Shown here piece after piece: positions 1-5,492 of a DNA stretch of 5,492 nt. The DNA is taken from contig JAFAXJ010000593.1 of assembly GCA_019241095.1 (NCBI GenBank), forward strand, positions 1 through 5,492, written 5' to 3'. The DNA comes from Verrucomicrobiota bacterium (GTDB taxonomy: Bacteria > Verrucomicrobiota > Verrucomicrobiia > Chthoniobacterales > JAFAMB01). Numbering within the stretch: the stretch's first letter is position 1; every line of letters starts with the position of its first letter. Both the position numbers and the translations under genes were made by a program. The notes beneath the pieces are model-generated. The model had not been told where the DNA came from, made no database searches, and worked only from the letters and a program-made list of their open reading frames with translations.

Positions 1-198
1 AAATTTCTACCTTGGCAAGAGTGGAAAGAGACAGTCTCGGATGAAGAAGCGCAAGCGACTTGGGACCACATTGCCCACAGTCCGAATTGCAGTATCGCGA
101 AGGCCGGAAGCTTGATCGACTATCAGCCCAGGTACAGCTCGCTCGAAGCTGTTTCGGAATCATTGCAATGGTTGATTCGCAATAAAAAGGTAGGATAA
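1..198 (+). CDS. C-terminal end of a probable NAD-dependent epimerase/dehydratase (extended SDR), 5' partial
   Basis: Frame 1 is open from the left edge to a TAA at 196-198, giving 65 residues. The segment has a serine-proline-asparagine-cysteine stretch, then SIAKAGSLIDYQPRYSSLEA and a closing ESLQWLIRN. This pattern (Ser-Ile-x-Lys-Ala, Leu-x-Tyr-x-Pro-Arg-Tyr-Ser-Ser-Leu-Glu-Ala, Glu-Ser-Leu-x-Trp-Leu) is what I know from the C-terminal substrate-binding region of extended short-chain dehydrogenases that act on nucleotide sugars or similar compounds. The Rossmann domain with the NAD-binding glycine motif and the catalytic Tyr-Lys pair lies outside the window, so neither activity nor substrate can be read here. 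The next gene starts 59 bases later on the same strand. The family assignment rests on a short segment and is moderate; that it is a coding end is likelier. Confidence 0.6.
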   Translation, partial: KFLPWQEWKETVSDEEAQATWDHIAHSPNCSIAKAGSLIDYQPRYSSLEAVSESLQWLIRNKKVG

Positions 199-257
199 GC
201 CTATACTGCTAAAGCTCTCTATTAGACTCCTGCCCTGATTCAACCTTCATTGTCGGC

Positions 258-872
258 GTGCATTCTACTCTTCCTATCCTGGAATTAACTGGGATTTTTT
301 TCCTTACATTTGTTCAGGAAGATTCAGCGACTTTGACGTCAGCCATCCTTGCGTACCAAGGAGTTTTTCCATACTGGGAGACCTTGACCGCCTGTTTGCT
401 CGGAATGTGGACAAGTGATTTTCTCGTCTATCTCATTGCTCGTCTGGCTGGCCTAAAGTTTTTTGAAGCTCTTATCGCACAAAAGATTTTTAAGCCTGAG
501 CAGATCAAGCGGGCATCCAGTTGGTTCACCCGTTTCGGGTGGCCTACTCTTGTGTTTTCCCGACTGGTTCCCGGCTCAAGAACTGCGCTCTTGTTCGCTT
601 CTGGCCTTCTGAGATACGATTGTATGAAGTTCCTGGCCGTCAGTTTCTGTGGGGCACTCGCCTGGCTCTCCTTGGTTTTTACCCTGTTTGCGACCTTTGG
701 TTATTCTGCAACGGTCTTTATTGGATCCAGGTGGGTCATCTCGCTGCTAGTGCTGACTAGCGGTGCCACCTTCACCGCTTTATGGGCAAGCAGGCGAGTG
801 TCGCCAGGGTGGCGGGCCTGGCTCGCGAACACGGTTAAAAGCACCCGCCCTGAGGTCGAAAAAGCGGACTGA
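258..872 (+). CDS. DedA-family (SNARE-associated/VTT domain) integral membrane protein
   Basis: This is a 204-residue protein of the size usual for DedA proteins, which sit in the inner membrane and have been linked to lipid-carrier flipping and proton-dependent membrane homeostasis. The hallmark is residues 100-109, FSRLVPGSRT, matching the family motif (F-x-R-[FL]-[IV]-P-G-x-R-T); Arg102 and Arg108 correspond to the two conserved arginines needed in E. coli YqjA/YghB. Glu21-Asp22 near the N-terminus sit where the family carries its acidic residues, and Asp54 lies in the following hydrophobic segment. Hydrophobic stretches fall at about 40-64, 122-148 and 155-178, and the C-terminus is basic and polar. 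The start is a GTG at 258 without a clear Shine-Dalgarno. The frame is open back to a stop at 210-212 with no ATG, so the exact start is uncertain. Family call is firm; the transported molecule is unknown. Confidence 0.85.
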   Translation: MHSTLPILELTGIFFLTFVQEDSATLTSAILAYQGVFPYWETLTACLLGMWTSDFLVYLIARLAGLKFFEALIAQKIFKPEQIKRASSWFTRFGWPTLVFSRLVPGSRTALLFASGLLRYDCMKFLAVSFCGALAWLSLVFTLFATFGYSATVFIGSRWVISLLVLTSGATFTALWASRRVSPGWRAWLANTVKSTRPEVEKAD

Positions 873-899
873 GCTTTGCCGCTTGCCGAAGTCAGGCCG
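865..899 (+). terminator. Imperfect stem-loop over the dedA-family stop codon, possible weak terminator
   Basis: Bases 865-867 pair with 897-899, 869-872 with 892-895, and 874-876 with 889-891, with one A-G mismatch (868/896) and one bulged G (873). Two more pairs (877/888 as a wobble, 878/887) would close a loop of eight bases. The stem overlaps the TGA at 870-872. The bases after it (TGATTTAT) are only mildly T-rich, so it is not a classical Rho-independent terminator. A competing 6-base stem (862-867 with 879-884) is also possible. It could attenuate transcription between the membrane protein gene and the small gene, or mean nothing. Confidence 0.25.
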
Positions 900-933
900 T
901 GATTTATCGTGCTTTCAATTAAACAAAAGGTCC

Positions 934-938
934 GGGAG
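934..938 (+). promoter_or_regulatory. Shine-Dalgarno GGGAG for the 87-residue protein
   Basis: GGGAG lies five bases upstream of the ATG at 944. It is one of the clearest ribosome binding sites in the window and supports the small frame beginning at 944 as a translated gene. Confidence 0.6.
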
Positions 939-943
939 TAAAC

Positions 944-1207
944 ATGAATGAGGTAGATCTGAACGACCCGCTTAACTGGTTTATCGCGGATGCTATGGAC
1001 GAGTATGATGTGCGCATGCACCCGCTCTCAGCGAAGGCAATTGTACACCGGCATAATACTTATCCCAAACTGGTGAGTTTGCTAAGTGAGGCCATCGATT
1101 TGTTAGAACAGTCCGGACAACCCGATAAGGTTGTTTATTTTCGTAGCCAATTGCGTGAGCTGCAGCAAACGGAAAGCAACTCGGAAACGACAGATCGTAT
1201 TCCATAA
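944..1207 (+). CDS. Hypothetical small protein, 87 residues, function unknown
   Basis: I do not recognise this protein. It is soluble in appearance, with no signal peptide or membrane segment. The N-terminus is acidic (Asp5, Asp8, Asp16, Asp19, Glu20, Asp22). Residues 29-56 look like an amphipathic helix with the start ALV-type spacing (Ser29 to Leu54), and 60-75 like a second helix ending in ELQQ. The last dozen residues are polar and probably disordered. Evidence that it is real: a GGGAG ribosome binding site five bases before the ATG, a position in an otherwise empty gap on the same strand as both neighbours, and a hydrophobic periodicity fitting helices. It lies 71 bases after the DedA-family gene and 140 bases before the aldo/keto reductase, so an operon with either is not shown. 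It lacks cysteine or histidine clusters suggestive of metal binding. No function is proposed. Confidence 0.6.
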   Translation: MNEVDLNDPLNWFIADAMDEYDVRMHPLSAKAIVHRHNTYPKLVSLLSEAIDLLEQSGQPDKVVYFRSQLRELQQTESNSETTDRIP

Positions 1208-1255
1208 TCTCGCCCGGCTTACATATTCGCGCTCAGCTTTGAGGCTGCCCCAAGC

Positions 1256-1290
1256 TACATTGTTGCAGTGACAATTCCTGACACAATGTA
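1256..1290. repeat. 8-base perfect inverted repeat upstream of the aldo/keto reductase
   Basis: TACATTGT at 1256-1263 is matched by its reverse complement ACAATGTA at 1283-1290, with 19 bases between. A nested 5-base pair, ATTGT at 1259-1263 and ACAAT at 1271-1275, shares the left arm. The repeat lies 57 bases before the reductase ATG, where a promoter or operator would be expected. A poor promoter match exists across it (TTGCAG at 1263-1268, 18 bases, TGTAAA at 1287-1292). There is no T-run on either strand, so a terminator is unlikely. A regulator-binding site is the most natural reading, but chance is not excluded. Confidence 0.3.
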
Positions 1291-1347
1291 AAAAGTCGAA
1301 TCTCCGTTTGCGACCTGAGTTGAACAGAGTCTAATCCTTTTAAAATC

Positions 1348-2349
1348 ATGGAATACCGCAGACTTGGCAAGGCTGGAGTAAAGTTGAGCGAACTTTCATT
1401 TGGATCCTGGGTTACCTTTGGGGACCAGATCTCAGACGATGTCGCCGAAGACTTGATGATCGCTGCATACGAGGGCGGCATCAACTTTTTCGACAACGCT
1501 GAAGGATACGCTGCTGGCCGGTCCGAAGAAGTGATGGGGAAAATCTTAACAAAACTCGGCTGGCCGCGCGACACGTGGCTAGTTTCGAGCAAAGTTTATT
1601 TCGGATCGGCTCCTGAACCCAAAAAGCCGAATCAAACCGGCCTGAGTCGAAAACACGTCTTCGAAGCGTGCCACGCAGCATTGAAACGTCTGAACGTCGA
1701 TTATCTTGATCTTTTTTTCTGCCATCGTCCCGATCCCGAAACGCCGATAGAAGAAACGGTCCGGGTTATGTCGGACCTCATTGCACAAGGCAAAGTTCTA
1801 TACTGGGGCACAAGCGTGTGGAGCGATGAAGAGATTATGGAGGCCTACACTGTCGCTAGGCAATATAACCTTGTTCCACCCACGATGGAACAGCCTTTCT
1901 ATAATGCCCTTCAACGTGAAAAGGTAGATATAGAATATGCCAGGCTGTACAAGACCGTTGGAATTGGAACTACTACTTGGTCTCCGTTAGCTAGTGGTCT
2001 GCTAACCGGAAAATATAATGACGGATTGCCGCAAAACGCGAGACTCAGCCGCGAAAGTTATGGCTGGTTGCGAGACTGGGTTCTGAAACCGGAACGGCTC
2101 GATAAGGTGCGCGCCTTCGGAAATTTGGCCAAGGAGCTTAACCTCTCTCAATCGGTACTTGCTATTGCATGGTGCTTGAAAAATCCTCATGTAAGCAGCG
2201 TTATTCTCGGTGCCTCAAAGGTGCATCAGTTGAGCGAAAACCTGAAAGCTTCGGATGCCGCGAAAAAGCTAACACCAGATATCTTGAACAAGATTGACGA
2301 GATATTTGGCAACAAGCCAAAAGAGCATTCTAACGCTGATAACCATTGA
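1348..2349 (+). CDS. Aldo/keto reductase, voltage-gated potassium channel beta-subunit (Kv-beta/YghZ-like) type
   Basis: This 333-residue protein is a full-length cytoplasmic NADPH-dependent aldo/keto reductase with a TIM-barrel fold; the family reduces aldehydes and ketones. The catalytic tetrad is visible as Asp49, Tyr54, Lys82 and His126 (in HRPDPETP). Cofactor-binding segments are WSPLASGLLTGKY at 211-223 and GASKVHQLSENL at 288-299. Many stretches follow the Kv-beta branch closely: YWGTSVWSDEEIMEAY (152-167), QREKV (189-193), AIAWCLKNP (272-280) and IFGNKP (319-324). Animal Kv-beta proteins have Asn at the fourth tetrad position; here it is His, as in bacterial YghZ, so the enzyme should be catalytically competent. 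The start is fixed by the family N-terminus MEYRRLG, although no good Shine-Dalgarno precedes it. It converges on the importer genes downstream. No potassium channel is visible nearby, so the substrate is unknown and a channel role has no support. Confidence 0.95.
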   Translation: MEYRRLGKAGVKLSELSFGSWVTFGDQISDDVAEDLMIAAYEGGINFFDNAEGYAAGRSEEVMGKILTKLGWPRDTWLVSSKVYFGSAPEPKKPNQTGLSRKHVFEACHAALKRLNVDYLDLFFCHRPDPETPIEETVRVMSDLIAQGKVLYWGTSVWSDEEIMEAYTVARQYNLVPPTMEQPFYNALQREKVDIEYARLYKTVGIGTTTWSPLASGLLTGKYNDGLPQNARLSRESYGWLRDWVLKPERLDKVRAFGNLAKELNLSQSVLAIAWCLKNPHVSSVILGASKVHQLSENLKASDAAKKLTPDILNKIDEIFGNKPKEHSNADNH

Positions 2350-2436
2350 TCGGTCCCCCAGATTACCAGCACCGGTAAATGTCAGACCTCCTGGCCCGCC
2401 TCGGAGACACCACCCTTTCTCATGTTTGGCACTACA

Positions 2437-3207
2437 TTATCTGCTCGCTGCAAGAAATTGTCGCATCCTTTTAGTGTTAGGATTAGCAAGAAGCTCTTGG
2501 GGTGGCCCTTCCTCTTCGATGAGGCCCTTATCAATGAAAATAAGATGATTGGCTACGTTTCGTGCAAAGTTCATCTCATGGGTTACGATAATCATGGTTC
2601 GACCTTCGCTCGCCAGTTGATGCATGACCTTTAATACTTCCCCAACTAACTCTGGATCGAGAGCTGATGTTGGCTCATCAAAAAGCATGATCTCAGGTTC
2701 CATCGTTAAGGCGCGCGCTATAGCCACCCGTTGCTGTTGACCTCCCGACAGTTGGGCTGGATACCTCCCTTCTAACTGCTGAGCAAGTCCTACTTTCGCA
2801 AGGTTCTCGCGCCCGCGTTTTATTGCGTCCCTTTTCGATAGCCCCAGCACGTGCATGGGCGCTTCAATCACATTCTCAATCGCAGTGAGATGCAACCACA
2901 GATTGAAATGTTGAAATACCATGGCGAGCTTGCTGCGCATTTCCCTTAATTGTCGCGGCTTCGCGACATTTAGCTCTCCACTCCGGTCGGGCTTTAAGAC
3001 GATCTCCGTCCCATCCAGTACAATGCGGGCCTGGTTTGGTCGCTCGAGTAGATTGATGCATCGTAAAAACGTACTCTTGCCTGACCCGCTTGAGCCAATA
3101 ATGCAAATGACGTCTCCGTGTTTCGCCCGGAGCGAAACACCTCTCAACACTTCAATAGCCCCAAATCGTTTAAAGACATTTTCAACAATCAATTTGTAAT
3201 CACCCAT
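2437..3207 (-). CDS. hisP: Histidine/basic amino-acid ABC importer, ATP-binding subunit (HisP-like)
   Basis: This 256-residue ATPase is the cytoplasmic motor of a type I polar amino-acid importer and would act as a dimer on the HisQ/HisM channel. All motifs are intact: Walker A GSSGSGKST (38-46), Q-loop Gln99, signature LSGGQQQR (153-160), Walker B ending in Asp177-Glu178 (IMLFDEP, 173-179), D-loop SALD (181-184) and H-loop His210. Segments that separate HisP from generic relatives are present: FLRCINLLERP (47-57), MVFQHFNLW (96-104), VIEAPMHVLGLSK (113-125) and the C-terminal GLIEEEGPP. The length matches HisP, which is about 257 residues. The ATG follows the permease stop by two bases (TAG-CG-ATG), so translation is probably coupled. 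It is the last gene of the operon and ends in TAA 87 bases from the convergent reductase. No clear terminator follows. Confidence 0.95.
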   Translation of the reverse strand: MGDYKLIVENVFKRFGAIEVLRGVSLRAKHGDVICIIGSSGSGKSTFLRCINLLERPNQARIVLDGTEIVLKPDRSGELNVAKPRQLREMRSKLAMVFQHFNLWLHLTAIENVIEAPMHVLGLSKRDAIKRGRENLAKVGLAQQLEGRYPAQLSGGQQQRVAIARALTMEPEIMLFDEPTSALDPELVGEVLKVMHQLASEGRTMIIVTHEMNFARNVANHLIFIDKGLIEEEGPPQELLANPNTKRMRQFLAASR

Positions 3208-3209
3208 CG

Positions 3210-3932
3210 CTAACCCATGCGTTTAATGGCAGGCCGAAGATGAGCTAACCATTTTCGCTCTGCCAAATGAAAACTCCAGACCAGAAGGAAAGAAACAACC
3301 AGATAAAGCAGGGCGGCGATTCCATAGGCCACAAAAGGTAAGTAGTAATCGGAGGCAGCATTTCTAGCCACCTTCAAAATATCTGCAATTGTTGCAGTGG
3401 AAGCCAAGGTGGTTGCGTGCAGCATTAAAATGACTTCATTACTATAGGCCGGTAAGGCTCGCCTCAAAGCTGAAGGCAGGATAATACGCCGATAGAGAGT
3501 TAACGTGGACATCCCAAAAGCTCTCCCCGCTTCAATCTCGCCAAGGCTGGTTGCCCGAATGGCTCCTGCGAAAATTTCGGTTGTATAAGCTCCGGTGTTT
3601 AAAGTGAACGACAGAATTGTGCAGCGGAAAGCGTCCCGAAAAAAATAATTTAGGAGCGGTGTAGCTCTGACTGCATGAAGGCTGTATATCCCGGTATAAA
3701 TAAGAAGCAGCTGGACATACAATGGCGTGCCACGGAACAGATAAGTATAAGCCAAAGTTAATCTTGAAATGATAGGATTTGTCGAGACGCGTGCAAGCGA
3801 CAATGGAATGGCTAACATAAACCCGAGACAAACAGATAAAATCGTTAGCCATAGGGTTACAACCATTCCACTAGGACGCCCTTCTGTGCCCCACAGATAT
3901 TGCTGCCAATACTCTTTGATTAGATCCATCAT
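3210..3932 (-). CDS. hisM: Histidine/basic amino-acid ABC importer, permease subunit (HisM-like)
   Basis: This inner-membrane permease of 240 residues pairs with HisQ to form the transport channel. I start it at the ATG at 3930-3932, giving MMDLIKEYW, which lines up without gaps with the E. coli HisM start MIEILHEYW. The frame stays open further upstream to 4154, but that part overlaps hisQ and looks like a chance extension. Family segments include RGTPLYVQLL (67-76), NTGAYTTEIFAGAIR (112-126), and the cytoplasmic coupling loop EAGRAFG followed by IILPSALR (about 134-156). The usual EAA of that loop reads EAG here, a mild change. PAYSNEVILMLH (161-172) is also typical. Hydrophobic segments fall at roughly 22-47, 62-86, 104-125 and 200-223. 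It begins two bases after the hisQ stop and ends two bases before the hisP ATG, with only weak Shine-Dalgarno sequence, so it likely depends on ribosomes from hisQ. Confidence 0.93.
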   Translation of the reverse strand: MMDLIKEYWQQYLWGTEGRPSGMVVTLWLTILSVCLGFMLAIPLSLARVSTNPIISRLTLAYTYLFRGTPLYVQLLLIYTGIYSLHAVRATPLLNYFFRDAFRCTILSFTLNTGAYTTEIFAGAIRATSLGEIEAGRAFGMSTLTLYRRIILPSALRRALPAYSNEVILMLHATTLASTATIADILKVARNAASDYYLPFVAYGIAALLYLVVSFLLVWSFHLAERKWLAHLRPAIKRMG

Positions 3933-3934
3933 TG

Positions 3935-4633
3935 CTAACGAAAGCCTACAGAGTACCGTTTCATCAAAATATGAAAGAACCAATCGGAAACGATAGCTAA
4001 TAGGAGATAAATGAGCGCTGCGGTTAGCAAAAACAAAAAGGCATAATAAGCCCCCTTGGAAACCGTGCCTGTAATTGCATCCTGAGCGACTCGTACTACA
4101 TCTCGCAAACCAATGATAGACACAAGAGCAGTCGCCTTTAGAATCACCTGCCAATTATTGCTAATTCCAGGCAAGGCAAAACGCATCATTTGAGGAAAGA
4201 GGATTCTTCGAAAAGTCTGCCCTTGCGTCATACCAAACGCCGCAGCAGCTTCGAGTTGGCCTCTGGGAACGGCCAAAAACGCGCCTCGAAATGTCTCTGT
4301 GAAGTATGCTCCGTAAATAAGGCCAAGCACGCAGACGCCGGCTAAGAACGGATCGATCTCAATTTGTGATTGTTTAAAAGCATCCGTTATTCGGTTTAGA
4401 AGATCCTGGAAACTATAGAATAACAAGAGCATTAAGACCAGATCAGGGACACCTCGAATGAGAGTCGTGTAAACCGTTGCCGGCATTGAATACCACCGGT
4501 TGGCAGACAATTTCGCTGCTGCCCCCGCCAACCCTATCACGAAAGATAGACCAAGCGATAGTAAAGCAAGCTGAACTGTTGCGACAGTCCCCTCCCAGAG
4601 TTGCGATCCGTAAGCGAACACAAGCGAAGTCAC
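3935..4633 (-). CDS. hisQ: Histidine/basic amino-acid ABC importer, permease subunit (HisQ-like)
   Basis: This 232-residue inner-membrane permease is the second channel subunit. It matches E. coli HisQ (228 residues) throughout: TTLIRGVPDLVLMLL (56-70), IYGAYFTETFRGAF (106-119), and the EAA coupling loop beginning at Glu128 (LEAAAAFG) and running to Pro147 (RRILFP). These are followed by ALPGISNNWQVILK (153-166), TALVS (168-172) and the C-terminal KRYSVG, also seen in HisQ. Hydrophobic segments fall at about 15-40, 62-78, 95-117 and 195-222. The chosen start is GTG at 4631-4633. A second GTG four codons later (4619-4621) would give MFAYGSQLW and fits HisQ length slightly better. Neither has a recognisable Shine-Dalgarno. 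It lies 41 bases after the binding-protein gene and joins hisM through TAG-CA-ATG. Confidence 0.94.
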   Translation of the reverse strand: MTSLVFAYGSQLWEGTVATVQLALLSLGLSFVIGLAGAAAKLSANRWYSMPATVYTTLIRGVPDLVLMLLLFYSFQDLLNRITDAFKQSQIEIDPFLAGVCVLGLIYGAYFTETFRGAFLAVPRGQLEAAAAFGMTQGQTFRRILFPQMMRFALPGISNNWQVILKATALVSIIGLRDVVRVAQDAITGTVSKGAYYAFLFLLTAALIYLLLAIVSDWFFHILMKRYSVGFR

Positions 4634-4650
4634 AAGGTCGCGAGATATTA

Positions 4651-4669
4651 TATTAGGAGTAGGCTAATA
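4651..4669 (-). other. Small AT-rich stem-loop in the hisJ-hisQ gap, with an adjacent TATAAT
   Basis: Bases 4651-4656 (TATTAG) are the reverse complement of 4664-4669 (CTAATA), leaving a 7-base loop, with one possible further G-U pair. The stem starts a few bases after the hisJ stop. It is A/T-rich, so it should be weak. In Salmonella and E. coli the same intergenic position carries REP hairpins that protect hisJ mRNA and keep the binding protein in excess over the membrane subunits; this hairpin sits in the matching place but has no REP sequence. A perfect TATAAT is read on the minus strand at 4647-4652, but I find no -35 hexamer at 16-19 bases, so an internal promoter is doubtful. Confidence 0.25.
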
Positions 4670-4674
4670 CCGCT

Positions 4675-5492
4675 TCACAATTCGCTGCGTGAGTCCCTAT
4701 ATTCATTTGCGCTTTCCTCTATTGCAGGACTGAAAAGACAGACGAGAGATGAAAACCCGTTAGTTCGCGCGTCCGCGCCGTAGATATCAAAATCAAAATA
4801 TTTCTTAGCTAGCGTTTCATAGGTCCCATCATGCAGCAGTTCAAGAATAGCTTGGTTCAATGCGCTTTTTAGGTCCGAATCCTCTTTTCTTACACCGATG
4901 GCCCCAGCATTACCTAGTATCTTAGCATCTTTCAACTCGGGTCCGGCGAACTCGAATCCATGCCCTTGCGGGGTCTTCAAAAAGCCTGCGCTAGCCTGAA
5001 CGGCATCCTGGAGCGTTGCATCCAAACGATCCGTCAAAAGATCTGCATAAACTTGGTCTTGATTCTGGTACGAAATGACCGTAACGCCTTTTGGCTCGAA
5101 ATACGTGCGAGCGTAAGTCTCTTGGACCGTTCCCTGCTCAACTCCCACCCTTTTTCCTTTCAGTGAATCAATGCTAGGCAGCAAGCTTGAACCAATTTTT
5201 GCCACCATTCGGGTCGGCGTATTATACAACTTTTCCGTAAAATCTATCTGTCGCCTTCTCTTCTCTGTAACTGAAAGATCAGATAAAATCGCATCTATTT
5301 TGCGCGCTTTGAGCGCAGGTATCATCCCGTCGAAATCGTTTTCAACCCAGACGCATTGGGCGTTTAGTTTGGCACATAACGCGTTGCCCAGATCGATGTC
5401 AAAACCTGTCAGTTGACCATCCGGGCCTTTAGATTCAAATGGCGGATAGCTTGGATCTACTCCGAAACGTATTACCTTCCACTCTTTGGCGT
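4675..5492 (-). CDS. hisJ: Periplasmic histidine/lysine/arginine/ornithine-binding protein (HisJ/ArgT-like), N-terminus beyond window
   Basis: The frame is open from the right edge to TGA at 4675-4677, giving 271 visible residues. It aligns with mature E. coli HisJ without gaps, starting about at mature residue 1, so essentially only the signal peptide is missing. It would bind an amino acid in the periplasm and deliver it to HisQ/HisM. Using HisJ mature numbering, it keeps Asp11 and Tyr14 (VDPSYPPFES), Ser69, Ser72, Arg77 (LSVTEKRR), Thr120, Gln122 and Asp161 (LQDAVQAS), plus the Cys38-Cys45 disulfide pair. Position 52 is Phe, as in ArgT (LAO protein). Pocket positions 70, 117 and 121 are Asp, Glu and Val instead of Ser, Leu and Thr, so ligand preference may differ. 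After the usual end KKYFDFDIYG there is a 32-residue tail not found in HisJ or ArgT, possibly from a frameshift. It is the first visible gene of the operon; any promoter lies outside. Confidence 0.93.
   Translation of the reverse strand, partial: AKEWKVIRFGVDPSYPPFESKGPDGQLTGFDIDLGNALCAKLNAQCVWVENDFDGMIPALKARKIDAILSDLSVTEKRRRQIDFTEKLYNTPTRMVAKIGSSLLPSIDSLKGKRVGVEQGTVQETYARTYFEPKGVTVISYQNQDQVYADLLTDRLDATLQDAVQASAGFLKTPQGHGFEFAGPELKDAKILGNAGAIGVRKEDSDLKSALNQAILELLHDGTYETLAKKYFDFDIYGADARTNGFSSLVCLFSPAIEESANEYRDSRSEL

Noticed and set aside
202..207. TATACT as a -10 box for the DedA-family gene.
   Set aside because: No acceptable -35 hexamer at 16-19 bases upstream; the nearest TTGATT is 24 bases away.
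701..1021. Minus-strand 106-residue frame opposite the DedA-family gene and the small gene.
   Set aside because: It overlaps both plus-strand genes, has no family signal, and the plus-strand small gene has the better start.
2363..2378. Hairpin TTACC - 6 bases - GGTAA in the convergent gap, as a bidirectional terminator.
   Set aside because: Only five base pairs and no T-run on either side; not enough to call a terminator.
2294..2634. Plus-strand open frames bridging the reductase 3' end and the hisP 3' end.
   Set aside because: They overlap two well-supported genes in other frames, have low-complexity Pro/Arg/Ser-rich translations and no ribosome binding site.
3933..4154. N-terminal extension of the HisM-like frame (75 extra codons upstream).
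   Set aside because: It lies entirely over the hisQ coding sequence, has no HisM similarity, and the ATG at 3930-3932 matches the HisM start.
4601..4783. Plus-strand 60-residue frame over the hisJ-hisQ junction.
   Set aside because: It is antisense to the end of hisJ and start of hisQ, and its composition resembles a shadow frame.
1..5492. An undescribed multi-gene system (defence, mobile or biosynthetic).
   Set aside because: All but one gene belong to well-known families in expected arrangements, and I saw no repeats arrays, transposase, toxin-antitoxin or nuclease signatures.

Overview
The window shows an ordinary metabolic and transport neighbourhood of a bacterium, most likely Gram-negative. 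The main reason is a complete-looking histidine/basic amino-acid ABC importer in the enterobacterial order (binding protein, two permeases, ATPase), with a HisJ-type periplasmic binding protein that keeps the HisJ disulfide cysteines. I cannot assign a genus. There are no RNA genes, insertion sequences, CRISPR arrays or phage genes.

Left part, plus strand. Positions 1-198 are the last 65 codons of a gene that resembles the C-terminus of extended short-chain NAD-dependent epimerase/dehydratases. Next is a DedA-family membrane protein (258-872) ending in a possible stem-loop. An 87-residue orphan protein with a good ribosome binding site follows (944-1207). A 140-base spacer holds an 8-base inverted repeat (1256-1290), and then comes a full-length aldo/keto reductase of the potassium-channel beta-subunit type (1348-2349). 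These genes share a strand but are separated by gaps of 59, 71 and 140 bases, so they are at most a loose cluster.

Right part, minus strand, read from the right edge leftward: hisJ-like binding protein (4675 to beyond 5492, signal peptide outside the window), hisQ-like permease (3935-4633), hisM-like permease (3210-3932) and hisP-like ATPase (2437-3207). Q-M and M-P are each joined by TAG, two bases, ATG, so the three membrane-complex genes look translationally coupled. The J-Q gap is 41 bases. The binding protein would capture the amino acid in the periplasm, HisQ and HisM would form the channel, and HisP would power import. The operon converges on the aldo/keto reductase across an 87-base gap with no convincing terminator.

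The points most worth checking are in the binding protein. It has a 32-residue C-terminal tail absent from HisJ/ArgT; a change of two bases would restore a normal-length end. It also has three substitutions at ligand-pocket positions, two of which add carboxylates. I found no evidence for an undescribed multi-gene system. The only gene of unknown function is the 87-residue protein.
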